Part shown: piece after piece, positions 1 to 8,400 of the stretch
How the letters are laid out: every line of letters starts with the position of its first letter
Position numbering within the stretch: the first letter of the stretch is position 1
DNA from: a virus
DNA length: 43,852 bases
IMG/VR virus record: IMGVR_UViG_3300024308_000201
Span: 1 to 43,852 of that record
Strand: one strand, 5' to 3'
Program-made: the position numbers and the translations under genes
Notes under the pieces: generated by a model
What the model was told of the DNA's origin: nothing
The model's database searches: none
Seen by the model: only the letters and a program-made list of their open reading frames with translations

Positions 1-1
1 C

Positions 2-77
2 GTCCCCATCGTCTAGAGGCCTAGGACATCACCCTTTCACGGTGGCGACCGGGGTTCGAATCCCCGTGGGGACGCCA
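2..77 (+). tRNA. tRNA-Glu (TTC)
   Basis: Complete 76-nt cloverleaf with encoded CCA. The acceptor stem GTCCCCA pairs with TGGGGAC. The anticodon loop CTTTCAC puts TTC at 36-38, and the T-arm carries GGTTCGAATCC. It is identical to the second tRNA-Glu at 247-322, including the preceding C. It is the first of three tRNAs in one presumed transcript whose promoter lies left of the window. Confidence 0.98.
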
Positions 78-123
78 GTTTCAAAACGGACTCTGCTCCC
101 GGCAGATCATCCGGAGTTTTATT

Positions 124-199
124 GGGGCCATAGCTCAGCTGGGAGAGCGCCTGCATGGCATGCAGGAGGTCAGCGGTTCGATCCCGCTTGGCTCCACCA
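124..199 (+). tRNA. tRNA-Ala (GGC)
   Basis: Complete tRNA with encoded CCA. The acceptor stem GGGGCCA pairs with TGGCTCC with one G-T pair. The anticodon stem CCTGC/GCAGG encloses loop ATGGCAT, giving anticodon GGC at 157-159. It sits between two identical tRNA-Glu genes, with about 47 nt of spacer on each side. Confidence 0.98.
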
Positions 200-246
200 C
201 TTCGACATTAGGCCGTCGAAGGATCTACAACTTGAAGTTTTCGTGC

Positions 247-322
247 GTCCCCATCGTCTAGAGGCCTAGGACATCACCCTTTCACGGTGGCGACCGGGGT
301 TCGAATCCCCGTGGGGACGCCA
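247..322 (+). tRNA. tRNA-Glu (TTC), second copy
   Basis: Exact copy of the tRNA-Glu at 2-77, with anticodon TTC and encoded CCA. It is followed within about 10 nt by a strong intrinsic terminator, so it is the last tRNA of the Glu-Ala-Glu unit. Confidence 0.98.
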
Positions 323-330
323 ATTCTTTA

Positions 331-356
331 AAACCCCGGCTTCGGCCGGGGTTTTT
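331..356 (+). terminator. Intrinsic terminator of the tRNA operon
   Basis: Stem CCCCGGC (334-340) pairs with GCCGGGG (345-351) around a TTCG tetraloop and is followed by a T-run (352-356). Flanking A/T bases extend the stem. Closes the tRNA Glu-Ala-Glu transcript. Confidence 0.93.
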
Positions 357-383
357 CTTTGCCTGTGATTCCTGGGAAGGCCC

Positions 384-467
384 TATCCACGCATGGCGCG
401 GATCTACTGCAGGGCCGGGATGGAACCGGCGGCCGGTTGGCCCAGTAGATCCACGCCATGCGTGGAT
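384..467. repeat. Inverted pair of SMAG/REP-like palindromic repeats
   Basis: Two near-identical elements face each other. The right one (445-467) begins GTAG and contains the palindrome ATCCACGCCATGCGTGGAT. The left one (384-407) is its reverse complement with one change (CGCGCC for CACGCC). About 37 bp lie between them. The GTAG head and extragenic position match the SMAG repeats known from Stenotrophomonas maltophilia. As a pair they could form a large hairpin and act as a terminator or mRNA stabiliser for the converging acetyltransferase gene. The family assignment is from memory. Confidence 0.75.
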
Positions 468-487
468 GGCTTCAACTCGGCCACACC

Positions 488-904
488 TCAGAACCGGCGA
501 TACATCCCGATCGATGCAGGTGCGGTGGGTGCGAAACCAAACTGCGCGTACAACCGGTGCGCTTCACCATCCGCCAGAAGGCTGACGTATGCCGACGGCG
601 GCAGGTTCGCCTGCATCCAGCCCTCCAGGCGACGCATCACTTCCTTGCCCAGGCCCTGCCCCTGCAGGCGCGGCAACACAGCGATATCGCAGACCTGCAG
701 GTGGCAGCCCCCATCGCCGACGATGCGCCCCATCGCCACCAGCTCGTTACCCTGGTAGGCACACACGCCATACAGGGTATTGGGCAGCGCGCGTGCCGCC
801 GCCTCCTGGCTCTTGGCACTGAGGCCCGCCAGCACACGCAACTGGCAATAGTCTTCGACCGTGGGCACGGCGTCGCGGAACTGGCAGGCGACGGAATCAT
901 TCAT
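488..904 (-). CDS. GNAT-family N-acetyltransferase
   Basis: A 138-aa protein of typical single GNAT-domain length. Motif A, which binds the acetyl-CoA pyrophosphate, is visible at residues 77-90 (VLPRLQGQGLGKEV). It follows the beta-strand CDIAV. The C-terminal AHRLYAQFGF is the usual GNAT motif B helix-strand. It should transfer an acetyl group from acetyl-CoA to a small molecule or protein amine; the substrate cannot be read. The start ATG at 904 has GGGAG 8 nt upstream. The gene stops just after the SMAG-like pair and is divergent from the SRAP gene at 982. Host gene. Confidence 0.9.
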   Translation of the reverse strand: MNDSVACQFRDAVPTVEDYCQLRVLAGLSAKSQEAAARALPNTLYGVCAYQGNELVAMGRIVGDGGCHLQVCDIAVLPRLQGQGLGKEVMRRLEGWMQANLPPSAYVSLLADGEAHRLYAQFGFAPTAPASIGMYRRF

Positions 905-981
905 GCGCTATCTCCCTGTAGGTCGGGCTATCCTGCCTCATCCATGTCGCAGCTGCTGCGACCCACGCCCGCAGAGTTCCC

Positions 982-1938
982 ATGTGCTATTCCGCCCTCA
1001 TCCGCGCCGACTACGCCAAGCTGGTGCGCGAGTTCGGCGCCATCCTGTCGTTGGAAGAATTCGCGGAGCTGTACGCGCACGATCCTGGCAAGAAGCGCCC
1101 CAGAACTCCCAAGGCGATGGATGACGGCTTCGCCGGCGCGCGCACCGAGCAGGGCCGCGACATCGTCGCGAAAATCCAGCAGTGGCATGCGCAGGAACGC
1201 CAGGATCTGGAAGCGGAGCTGGCCCGCCAGCGCGAGCGACGCGATATTGCCAATGCCACGCTGGCGACCCGCCCCACCCAGAAGGCACGCAACGACCTGC
1301 GCGTGGCCGGCAACCGCATCGATCGTGCGCAGGCTCGGCTGGAAGACCTGCACCGGGTGCAGCTGCTGCCGCGCGACAACCGCATTTTCCCCGGTACCTA
1401 CGCACCGGTGATGGTCAGCGAGGGCGGCAAACGCGTGATCAAGCCGATGCGCTACCAGTGCCGGCTGCCGGACAAGCCTGCGCGCAACGACGTGCTATAT
1501 CCGGGCACCTACAACGCGCGGCGCGACAGCCTGGAAGGCTATTGGCGCGGTGCGTTCGGGCTGCGCCAAGGTGTGGTGGTGGTGCAGGCGTTCTATGAGC
1601 ACGTGCCACGCCATGCCATCGCCGGCCGTACGCTGGGTGCCGATGAGAAGGATCAGGACGTGGTGCTGGAGTTCCGGCCCGATCCCCCGCGCGACCTGCT
1701 GCTGGCCTGTCTGTGGGCGGAATGGGAAGGACCGGAAGGTCGCCTCCTGTCATTTGCCACGATCACCGACACGCCTCCGCACGACGTCGCCGCTGCGGGC
1801 CATGACCGCGGCGTCATTCCCATCCGCAAGGAACACCTCGATGCCTGGCTCAATCCCGATCCGGATGACCTGGCGCGGCAGTACCGCATCCTCGACGACC
1901 GCGAGGAGATCCGCTACGTATACGAAGAAGCGGGCTGA
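982..1938 (+). CDS. SRAP-domain (HMCES/YedK-like) protein with helical insertion
   Basis: A 318-aa SOS-response-associated peptidase family protein. SRAP proteins use Cys2 to form a thiazolidine crosslink with abasic sites in single-stranded DNA. The protein must start MCYSA, since the mature N-terminus is Cys2, which fixes ATG 982. Other family residues are Asn178 (TYNAR), Glu206 (FYEHV) and a His near 267-274 (PPHDV...GHDR). Residues about 55-125 are a charged helical, coiled-coil-like stretch absent from YedK-type proteins of about 220 aa, which explains the extra length. It is followed by a bidirectional terminator. It lies outside the prophage by position. The prophage encodes a second, short SRAP protein 2.7 kb away. 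Confidence 0.85.
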   Translation: MCYSALIRADYAKLVREFGAILSLEEFAELYAHDPGKKRPRTPKAMDDGFAGARTEQGRDIVAKIQQWHAQERQDLEAELARQRERRDIANATLATRPTQKARNDLRVAGNRIDRAQARLEDLHRVQLLPRDNRIFPGTYAPVMVSEGGKRVIKPMRYQCRLPDKPARNDVLYPGTYNARRDSLEGYWRGAFGLRQGVVVVQAFYEHVPRHAIAGRTLGADEKDQDVVLEFRPDPPRDLLLACLWAEWEGPEGRLLSFATITDTPPHDVAAAGHDRGVIPIRKEHLDAWLNPDPDDLARQYRILDDREEIRYVYEEAG

Positions 1939-1953
1939 ACAACGCGCACAGAT

Positions 1954-1977
1954 GAAAAACCCCGCCTGGGCGGGGTT
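1954..1977. terminator. Bidirectional terminator between converging genes
   Basis: The inverted repeat AACCCCGCC (1958-1966) / GGCGGGGTT (1969-1977) lies between the stop of the SRAP gene (1938) and the stop of the leftward small gene (1984). The A-run at 1955-1959 becomes a T-run on the minus strand, so it should work best for the leftward gene. Confidence 0.8.
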
Positions 1978-1983
1978 CATGGA

Positions 1984-2181
1984 TCAGGGATTGCCGCCGC
2001 ACATCGCCTCTTCGCAGAAGGCCTGTTCCTGCAGGCATTGTTCGACCTCTCCACCCCGCGCGATGCAGCTCTTGTAGAGCTGGAAACAGGGCTGGCCACA
2101 CCACGCGGCAGAGGCCGTACCACCGAAGACCGCCATCGAAAGGACACCCGCAGCAACCATGCGCTTGATCCACTTCTTCAT
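1984..2181 (-). CDS. Small exported cysteine-rich protein
   Basis: A 65-aa precursor. The N-terminus is MKKWIKRMVAAG, followed by a hydrophobic stretch and a signal-peptidase I site near ASA-AW at residues 23-26. The mature part of about 40 residues has six cysteines (28, 32, 39, 49, 56, 61), suggesting three disulphides in the periplasm or outside. I chose ATG 2181 over the upstream ATG 2250 because AAGGAGAG lies just before it and the signal peptide begins there. Family not recognised. Small exported CxxxC peptides of this kind are common in Xanthomonadaceae; function unknown. Confidence 0.75.
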   Translation of the reverse strand: MKKWIKRMVAAGVLSMAVFGGTASAAWCGQPCFQLYKSCIARGGEVEQCLQEQAFCEEAMCGGNP

Positions 2182-2250
2182 GCCACTCTCCTTGTAGGCC
2201 TGAGCATTCAGGCCCGGGCAGGATACGCCCACCGCTTCAGCACGCGCCAA

Positions 2251-2631
2251 TCAGGCGCTGGCGCTGGCGCGGCCCACTGCGCGTACCAGCGCCTGGCTCA
2301 GATCTGCCGAGAGATAGGGCTTGACCAGCAGCACGCCGGCCAGCATCGGCTCGGGCAGCTGCTCGGCCTGCATCCCGGTGGCCAGCACGAACGGCACTCC
2401 GCGCGCCGACAGTGCCGCAGCCACCGGCTCGCTGGTCTCATTGCGGGCCAGGCGGTAATCGAGCAGGGCCACGTCCGGGGTCGACGCCTGCAGCAGGCGC
2501 AGCGCTTCAGCCACGCTCGCAGCCAGCCCCACCACCGTCGCACCGGCATGCACCAGCTGCATCTGCAGCAGTGCGGCACTCATCTCGTCGTTCTCGACCA
2601 CCAGCACCCTCAGGTCCTGCAACACTGTCAT
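2251..2631 (-). CDS. Stand-alone response-regulator receiver domain
   Basis: A 126-aa single REC domain with no output domain. The acidic pocket is E13/D15 (VVENDE), the phospho-acceptor is Asp58 (ALLDYRL), the switch residue is Thr85 (LATG), and Lys104-Pro105 (LLVKP) completes the active site. Such CheY-like proteins accept phosphate from a histidine kinase and act by protein contacts. No kinase is adjacent, so the partner is unknown. The start ATG 2631 has AGGAG 9 nt upstream. The GC-rich gap to tRNA-Leu (2632-2763) shows no other gene. Confidence 0.9.
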   Translation of the reverse strand: MTVLQDLRVLVVENDEMSAALLQMQLVHAGATVVGLAASVAEALRLLQASTPDVALLDYRLARNETSEPVAAALSARGVPFVLATGMQAEQLPEPMLAGVLLVKPYLSADLSQALVRAVGRASASA

Positions 2632-2763
2632 CGGCTACCGCTCCTGGAGGCATTCAAGCCGCCGCAGTATAGCCATGACAGGGCCGAAGCCGACAGGACG
2701 CGCCCCGATCGGCCTCCCCACTATGAAAGCCGTGCCGACCTCGGTTACACTCGCACGCTGCCT

Positions 2764-2849
2764 GCCGGTGTGGCGGAATGGTATACGCAGCTGACTCAAA
2801 ATCAGCCGGGGGTGACCCCATGAAGGTTCGAGTCCTTTCACCGGCACCA
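2764..2849 (+). tRNA. tRNA-Leu (CAA), prophage integration site
   Basis: An 86-nt class II tRNA. The acceptor stem GCCGGTG pairs with CACCGGC. The anticodon stem GCTGA/TCAGC encloses CTCAAAA, giving anticodon CAA at 2797-2799. It has a long variable arm and encoded CCA (2847-2849). Prophage genes start about 90 bp downstream, and tRNA-Leu 3' ends are classic tyrosine-integrase targets. The tRNA is intact, as expected when the phage restores its 3' part. Confidence 0.97.
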
Positions 2850-2850
2850 A
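2824..2850 (+). other. Presumed attL within the tRNA-Leu 3' end
   Basis: Inferred left attachment site, covering the T-arm, acceptor 3' strand and CCA of tRNA-Leu. Phage genes begin immediately beyond it and host-type genes precede it. The duplicate attR and the integrase are not in the window, so the core sequence cannot be delimited. Confidence 0.45.
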
Positions 2851-2873
2851 AGGCCCTTGCGGCATAAGGGTTT
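2851..2873 (+). terminator. Possible weak terminator after tRNA-Leu
   Basis: CCCTT (2854-2858) pairs with AAGGG (2866-2870) around a 7-nt loop and is followed by TTT. It would end tRNA-Leu transcription before the prophage. A stronger T-run at 2918-2924 lies downstream without a clean hairpin. Confidence 0.4.
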
Positions 2874-2939
2874 CCAAGAAAATGGCGTAATGGAGTCGTG
2901 AATCTTCCGGCTCCGCCTTTTTTTCTTCATCCTCTCTCG

Positions 2940-3440
2940 CTACACACCACGGCGCATCTGCTGCAGCCCTGCCCTCATCCACGCCTTGCGGGCGTCCTTC
3001 GGGCGGGGCTTGGTCTCTTTCGGCGGTCGGCGCGGCTCCAGCGCTTCCTTGATCCGCTCGATCTCCTTCGCCCCAGCCTCCGCCAAGCGCCGAGCCTGTT
3101 GCTGCTGCTCAAGGGTCGGTGGCAGGCCTGGCAGCGGCGGCGGTGGCTGGATCGGGGTGCTGTCTGTCAGCCGGGCGACGGCTTCACGAAGGGGCAGATC
3201 GGGATACAGCCTGGCCGCGCACCAGCGCTCGGCGTAGCGCTTCGCCTGCCGGACGTTGGCGGCGCGCGCTTCCTTGGTGTGCCACATCTTCTGGCCTTCC
3301 ATCCACAGCCGGACACCAGGACCGCCATCGAGCGTGACGTTCGCCGTTTCCCGGCCGTTGTACCAGAGCGCCCAGCGCTCGCCGGTCTGGACCCAGCCAG
3401 AGGGAATCGGGGCGGTGCGGAAGCCGTGAGAGGACTGCAT
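2940..3440 (-). CDS. Phage accessory protein of unknown function
   Basis: A 166-aa protein counted from ATG 3440; an in-frame GTG at 3491 would add 17 residues, and neither has a clear Shine-Dalgarno. The N-terminal half has a Trp-rich segment (SGWVQTGERWALW, then ...RLWMEGQKMW). The middle is proline-rich (about residues 95-110). The C-terminal half is a highly charged helix rich in Glu, Arg and Lys. No family recognised. It is the outermost leftward gene beside the attachment site, separated from the tail operon by the rightward SRAP gene. That is a common place for accessory cargo. Confidence 0.6.
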   Translation of the reverse strand: MQSSHGFRTAPIPSGWVQTGERWALWYNGRETANVTLDGGPGVRLWMEGQKMWHTKEARAANVRQAKRYAERWCAARLYPDLPLREAVARLTDSTPIQPPPPLPGLPPTLEQQQQARRLAEAGAKEIERIKEALEPRRPPKETKPRPKDARKAWMRAGLQQMRRGV

Positions 3441-3684
3441 GGCCGGAAGGATACGGCCGGCCGTCGCAGATCCTGCGAACGCGGGGACCACGTGGCTGAA
3501 TCGTTCGGAATCGGTGCCGGCGCGGCGCTGCTCACGCGCCTCCGGGTTGAGCTGCCTGCGGCCCCGGCTCCGGCGAAGTCAGGATGCCCGCCCTGCCCCG
3601 CCGACACCATCGGGCAACCTCGCCCTGTCGGGTCGGAGTGTCCCTACACGCCCCGGGCACGGCCGGCCGGGCTACCCTCCGGCC

Positions 3685-4350
3685 ATGTGCGGCCGATTCG
3701 TCCAGCTCCCCGTGATCGACTTCGGCCAGCCGGGGCTGGCTGACCTTGCCCCCGGCCTGGCCGAGATCCAGCCCAGCTACAACCTGGCGCCGACGCAGCG
3801 CGCTTCAGTGATCCTGGACCGCGGTGAAGGCCAGCAGGTCACCCGGCTGGCCTGGGGTCTGCTCCCATTCTGGGCGAAGGCCAAGGGCCTGCAGGGATCG
3901 ACCATCAACGCCCGCATCGAGACGGTGGCCACCAAGCCCGCCTTCCGGTCAGCGTTCAAGAAGCGCCGCTGTGTCATCCCGATGGCCGGCTACTACGAGT
4001 GGTCGGTAAACCCCGAGGACGAGAAGAAGGACCCGTGGTTCATCCACGGCACCGGGCCGCTGCTGGCCGCTGGCCTGTGGGAGGATGCCAGCCCGCTGCT
4101 GCCCGACGGCAACCTGGGCACCTTCACCATCATCACCGGCGACAGCAGCGGCGTCTCGGCCGACATCCACGACCGCATGCCGGTGTGGCTGCAGGCCGGC
4201 CAGATCGACGAATGGATCGCTGCCAGCCCTGACGATGCGATGGCGATGCTGCTGGCCAGCGAGCCGCCGGCGATGGAGGCCTACCGCGTCAGCCGTGCCG
4301 TGAACACACCGCGGAACAACCGCGAGGACCTGCTACTGCAGGTCGCGTAG
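3685..4350 (+). CDS. Prophage SRAP-domain protein (YedK/HMCES-like)
   Basis: A 221-aa compact SRAP protein. All catalytic positions are recognisable: Cys2 (MCGRF), Asn75 (TINAR), Glu105 (YYEW) and His162 (DIHDRMPV). The first three fall at the same numbers as in E. coli YedK. The family covalently shields abasic sites in single-stranded DNA. Starting at ATG 3685 is required to expose Cys2; there is no Shine-Dalgarno, so translation may be leaderless or weak. It runs opposite to the flanking phage genes and its stop is 7 bp from the end of the tail-tip operon. It probably has its own promoter in 3492-3684, consistent with lysogenic cargo. Possible roles are repair of phage DNA or protection against host systems that create abasic sites. 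Confidence 0.92.
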   Translation: MCGRFVQLPVIDFGQPGLADLAPGLAEIQPSYNLAPTQRASVILDRGEGQQVTRLAWGLLPFWAKAKGLQGSTINARIETVATKPAFRSAFKKRRCVIPMAGYYEWSVNPEDEKKDPWFIHGTGPLLAAGLWEDASPLLPDGNLGTFTIITGDSSGVSADIHDRMPVWLQAGQIDEWIAASPDDAMAMLLASEPPAMEAYRVSRAVNTPRNNREDLLLQVA

Positions 4351-4357
4351 TCCCGCA

Positions 4358-5095
4358 TCATCCGAACCCCAGCGGCACCTCGGTCAGGTCCACGATGAAG
4401 ATCGTGGCGTTCTGCGGCCCCATCGTCACGCCGCCCACCGGGAACGTGTTGGTGATCAGGGTCTGCTGAACCGTCTGCAGCCGGGAAATGAAGATCCGGT
4501 TATCGCTCGTCATGTGGAAGTAGTCGGCCGTCATCGTGCAGCGATCCTGCGATTGCGCGAAGTAGTAGAAGCGCGGCGACGGGATGGCGATGCCAATCTT
4601 TACGCCCGGGAAGAACTGGCCGACCTCGATCGGAGGACCTGAAACCGCCGGCAGTGCCACCACCTGGAGGACCCGCAGCCCCTTCCGCCGCGAGTCATAG
4701 AACACCGTACCGTCTTCGCCGCGCATGCGCAGCCCGACCGGCCCGCTCGCCGCTCGTTCGGCCGCGCTGAACGTGTAGTACTCCAACGTTTTGTTGGGAG
4801 CCGCGCTGGAGGCGTACACGTCGCACGTCACGCCGCTCTGAACCAGAGAAAACCCAGTGTTCGTCGACACGGAGTCGTTGATGTAGCGGCAGACATGGAG
4901 GTTCGTTGTCCCGTTCGTCGAAGCCAGGGCCCCGCGCGGCGACCATGAGGCAAATGGCGGCGAGCCGCCGGTCCCGCCACCTGAGAAGCTCCCTGTATCC
5001 AACGTTCCCGACTTCGCCAGTTGCAGGTTGCGATAGCCGAGACCGATCTGGATCTGCCCGGTTCCCTGGTTTCGCACGCGTAGTCCGACGGCCAT
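4358..5095 (-). CDS. Tail-tip-associated protein, paralogue 2
   Basis: A 245-aa protein that opens MAVGLRVRNQ, matching the opening of the gene just upstream (MADVGLRVRSE). The first about 130 residues of both look like the same beta-rich fold, so they are probable tandem paralogues. This one is longer, with a Gly/Ser-rich loop near residue 35. Last gene of the leftward virion operon; its ATG overlaps the previous stop (TGATG). Genes just after gpJ in lambdoid phages often encode host-range or tip-decorating proteins, so a tip-bound accessory role is likely but unproven. Confidence 0.65.
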   Translation of the reverse strand: MAVGLRVRNQGTGQIQIGLGYRNLQLAKSGTLDTGSFSGGGTGGSPPFASWSPRGALASTNGTTNLHVCRYINDSVSTNTGFSLVQSGVTCDVYASSAAPNKTLEYYTFSAAERAASGPVGLRMRGEDGTVFYDSRRKGLRVLQVVALPAVSGPPIEVGQFFPGVKIGIAIPSPRFYYFAQSQDRCTMTADYFHMTSDNRIFISRLQTVQQTLITNTFPVGGVTMGPQNATIFIVDLTEVPLGFG

Positions 5096-5484
5096 CAGCT
5101 GTAGATCCCGTAATGAAGGGTGATGCCGCCCACCGTGTCGGTGGTGGGCCGGCTCGGGAACATCTCCATCCTGACGTGGAAGTTCACCACGTCAGGATCC
5201 CAGCTCCAGTTGATGCTGTTGCCCGAGATGGTCACCGAAGGAACGAGCATTCCATACGCTGATCTCTGCCCCTCGCAGGTGAAGTAGTAGAAGGGCTCAC
5301 CGCCTGAAAAGTCATTGACGATGAGCCCCCCGTTTGCCCCGGGCGGCGCGATCCACTTGTTGTTGGAATTGACCGGGTTGTAGAGCGGGAACGTGTACGA
5401 CCCAATGATCTTGGTCAGCCGCGTGGTGACCGTGGTCTCCACGTACCCGCTCTCGCTCCTTACCCGCAGACCAACGTCGGCCAT
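5095..5484 (-). CDS. Tail-tip-associated protein, paralogue 1
   Basis: A 129-aa protein opening MADVGLRVRSESG. Start ATG 5484 overlaps the gpJ stop (TAATG), which decides it over a longer upstream frame. The sequence is beta-strand-rich, with aromatic motifs GGEPFYYFTCEG and SINWSWDPDVVNFHV. It shares its opening with the following gene and resembles the small proteins encoded after gpJ in enterobacterial lambdoid phages; I cannot name the family with certainty. Confidence 0.65.
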   Translation of the reverse strand: MADVGLRVRSESGYVETTVTTRLTKIIGSYTFPLYNPVNSNNKWIAPPGANGGLIVNDFSGGEPFYYFTCEGQRSAYGMLVPSVTISGNSINWSWDPDVVNFHVRMEMFPSRPTTDTVGGITLHYGIYS

Positions 5485-8400
5485 TACTGCAGCACTCCAA
5501 GCTCTACGGCGAGATTGCCGTTCGGGTAGCGGATGTAGATGCCCTGGTTGGTGATGTTCAGCCGATACCCGCCGGCGACAGTACCGTTGAACTCGAAGCC
5601 CCCGCCCGCCGCCTTGTTGATCCGCCAGCCGGTTTGCCCTGACACGTAATCGTCGGACTGGATGGTGCCGCTGATCTTCGCGTTGGTGATCGCTGCATCT
5701 TCGATGTTGGCGCTCTTGATCCACGCGGTGCCGATCAGGGCCTGGCTGATGAATGTCTGTCCGCCCTGGATCACGAACGGTGACGTGACATTCCCATTCA
5801 CCAGATTGATCACCGCGAATCGACCCACGTCGAAGAGAACCTGGCTCTGGTAACTACCGTCCGGCTGCTGTTCGACACCCAGCCCCATGCCGGCGGCGTA
5901 GATCCTTCCGTCAGCGGTGACCTGGGCTCGCAGCGTGTAGGTCGCACTGATCCGCCCGTCCACGTCAACAATGGCTTGGGACGTGGCCTGCACGGACGCC
6001 CGAGTTTCGCCAACGCTCGCCTCAACTGTTTCCTGCCGGCGCGCCAGGGCGTAGTCGCCCTCAGCAATGACCGTCTGGATGGTGAGCGTTCCAGCGAACA
6101 CCGTGGCGTCACCTGCACCCCAATCACTGTCACCGGCAGCCTGCACATCGAGCTGCGCGAACAGGCCGTCGGTCTTCTGGCCAATGGCCTGCAGGCCGGT
6201 CTCCGGATCGTTGACCTGCAGCTCCAGGGTGTTCACCCTGCCGGCCACCGCACCAGCCTGCGCGACCGCATCGCCCACGTCCTTCCACTTCGTGCCCGGC
6301 GGCTCCTCATTGCCCGGCGCGTTGTCGTTCCACAACCAGATCTTGCCGTTGTGGATCACGGTTTGGCCTGGCTCGTAGGTCGCGCCCGCCTCCCAGATCA
6401 GCGGCACGATCTGGTCGATGCTGTCGATCTTGGCCAGTAGGTCTTGGCCCAACGCACTCTCGCTAATCCTTCCGGAGAAGTAGGCGTCGTAGTCCGACTG
6501 GTTGGTGCTGGCCTCGCCCATCACACCAGTGCCCGTCGGATACCAAGGCCCGATGTTGCCGCTCTTGTCCACCAGCCGCCCCCAGAAGTAGAAGCGCGCA
6601 CCGGCGGCCAGGCCGTCGAGCTGGTAGCGGTTCTGTGGATAGGCGAAGTCCGCGAACTTCGTGGCGTTCTCGCGGTTCGGTCCCGTGCTGCGCCAGATCT
6701 CGGTCCGCTCGGTGTCGGTGGCGCCAGGCGGGAAGCCCCAAGCCAGCTGGATGCCGAACACCACCGGCGTGGCCGTCAGCGAGGTCAGCGCCGGCGGCGG
6801 CTCGGTCTTGCCCTTGATGTCCGTGAGCATGCTCAGCGTCGGCTGCGAAACCGCGTTGAGCGCATTGACCGCGCGCACCCTGGCCAGGTACTTGCCGGCA
6901 TAGATGCCCCGCACCTCGCAGCTGGTGGTCCCTACCCTGCCCGCACGTACCCAGTTCAGGTCGTCCCGGCGCCACTCCACGTCGTAGGCAATGGCCTTGT
7001 CGGCCGCATCCCACTCGATGGTCAGCACCGGCGTGGCAATGCCCTGGTCGATCACCACATGGGAGGACATGCGGACGTTGGCCGGTGGCGGCTGCACGCT
7101 CGGCGGAATGACGCTGATCGGCGGCGGCTCCAGACGCGTGCCGTCATCGATGGCAGCGAACTTGTCCGGCCGGTGCTGCAGCGCAGTGATGCGGTAGGTC
7201 AGGCCCTCTTCCTCGGCGATACCCAGCACACGAAACTGCTGCAGCACCAGGTCGGTCGACTCGGTCGCCCAGATCGACTGCGCCACCGGCACCGCGCTCC
7301 ACGGTGCGGAGACGGTCACCACGCGTGTGGTCGGGTTGACCGCATTGATGGTGCGCGCTTCGGTCTTGCCGCTGGGCAGCGTGGCGCGCAGGAGGTCGCC
7401 TACAGCCATGCTCGGCGGCACCACGTCCAACGTCAGGCTGTTGGCAGTGGCGGCACTGATGCGGCCAGAGTTGCGGCGGCCAGCGCGATTCGCGTCAGCC
7501 ACCTGAATCACGTCGCCCGGCATGCAGTTCAGCGCGTCCAGGCCCAGCGCGAAGGTGACCGTCTCCGTCTCCAGGTTCTCGCTGTAGAGGATGTGGTTGC
7601 CCGCCCGCTGCGCCTGCGACTTCGAATGGCAGCCCAGCGCGGTGACCTCAATCTGGTTCACGCCATAGCGGGCGATCCCGTCGAGCAGCTGCACCGGCTC
7701 AACTTTCTGCCTGCCGAAGTCATCCGGGTCGGTCCAGGACACCAAGGCCACGGTGTGACGGACCTTGCGAGCACTTCCCTCGTAGGTGAACCGGCCATCG
7801 ACCACATTGGCCTGGCTGTAGGTGTAGACCGGGTCCTTCGGCTTGTCCGCCGAGGCCATCACCTGGCCAGCGGCATAGAAGCTGATGCCCCGGAACATGC
7901 TGGCCATGTCCTGCAGGACCTTGTACGCATCGGCTCTGGTCTGCAGATACAGGCTGCAGGTGAAGCGCGGCTCCTGCCCACCCATACCATCGCTGACCAG
8001 CTGATCGCAGTACTGGGCGATCTCGTACAGCCGCCACTTGTCCACCCAATCCAGCGGGATCCGATTGCCGAGGCCGAAACGGTCGTTGGTGACAATGTCG
8101 AAGAACACCCAGGCCGGGTTGTTGGTCCATGCCGACTTGAAGGTGCCGTCCCAGATACCGCTGTAGGAACGCGTGCGCGGGTCGTAGTTGCTCGGCACGC
8201 GAATGATGCGCCCCCAAATCTGGAACGCACGCGAGGGGACGTTCTGGAAGGCGCTAGCGTCTACCTGCACCGCTGCCAGGGCACAGTTGGGATACCGCAG
8301 CTTGGCGTCGATGATCTCGGTCAGCGACTGGACCATGACGATGTCGGCGACGGTCGAGCTGTTCGCGTTTGGCGTCAGGCGGCGCACACGCACCTGCCAT

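Noticed and set aside
42-269. Open frame across the tRNA genes
   Set aside because: It reads through tRNA-Glu and tRNA-Ala and has no independent support.
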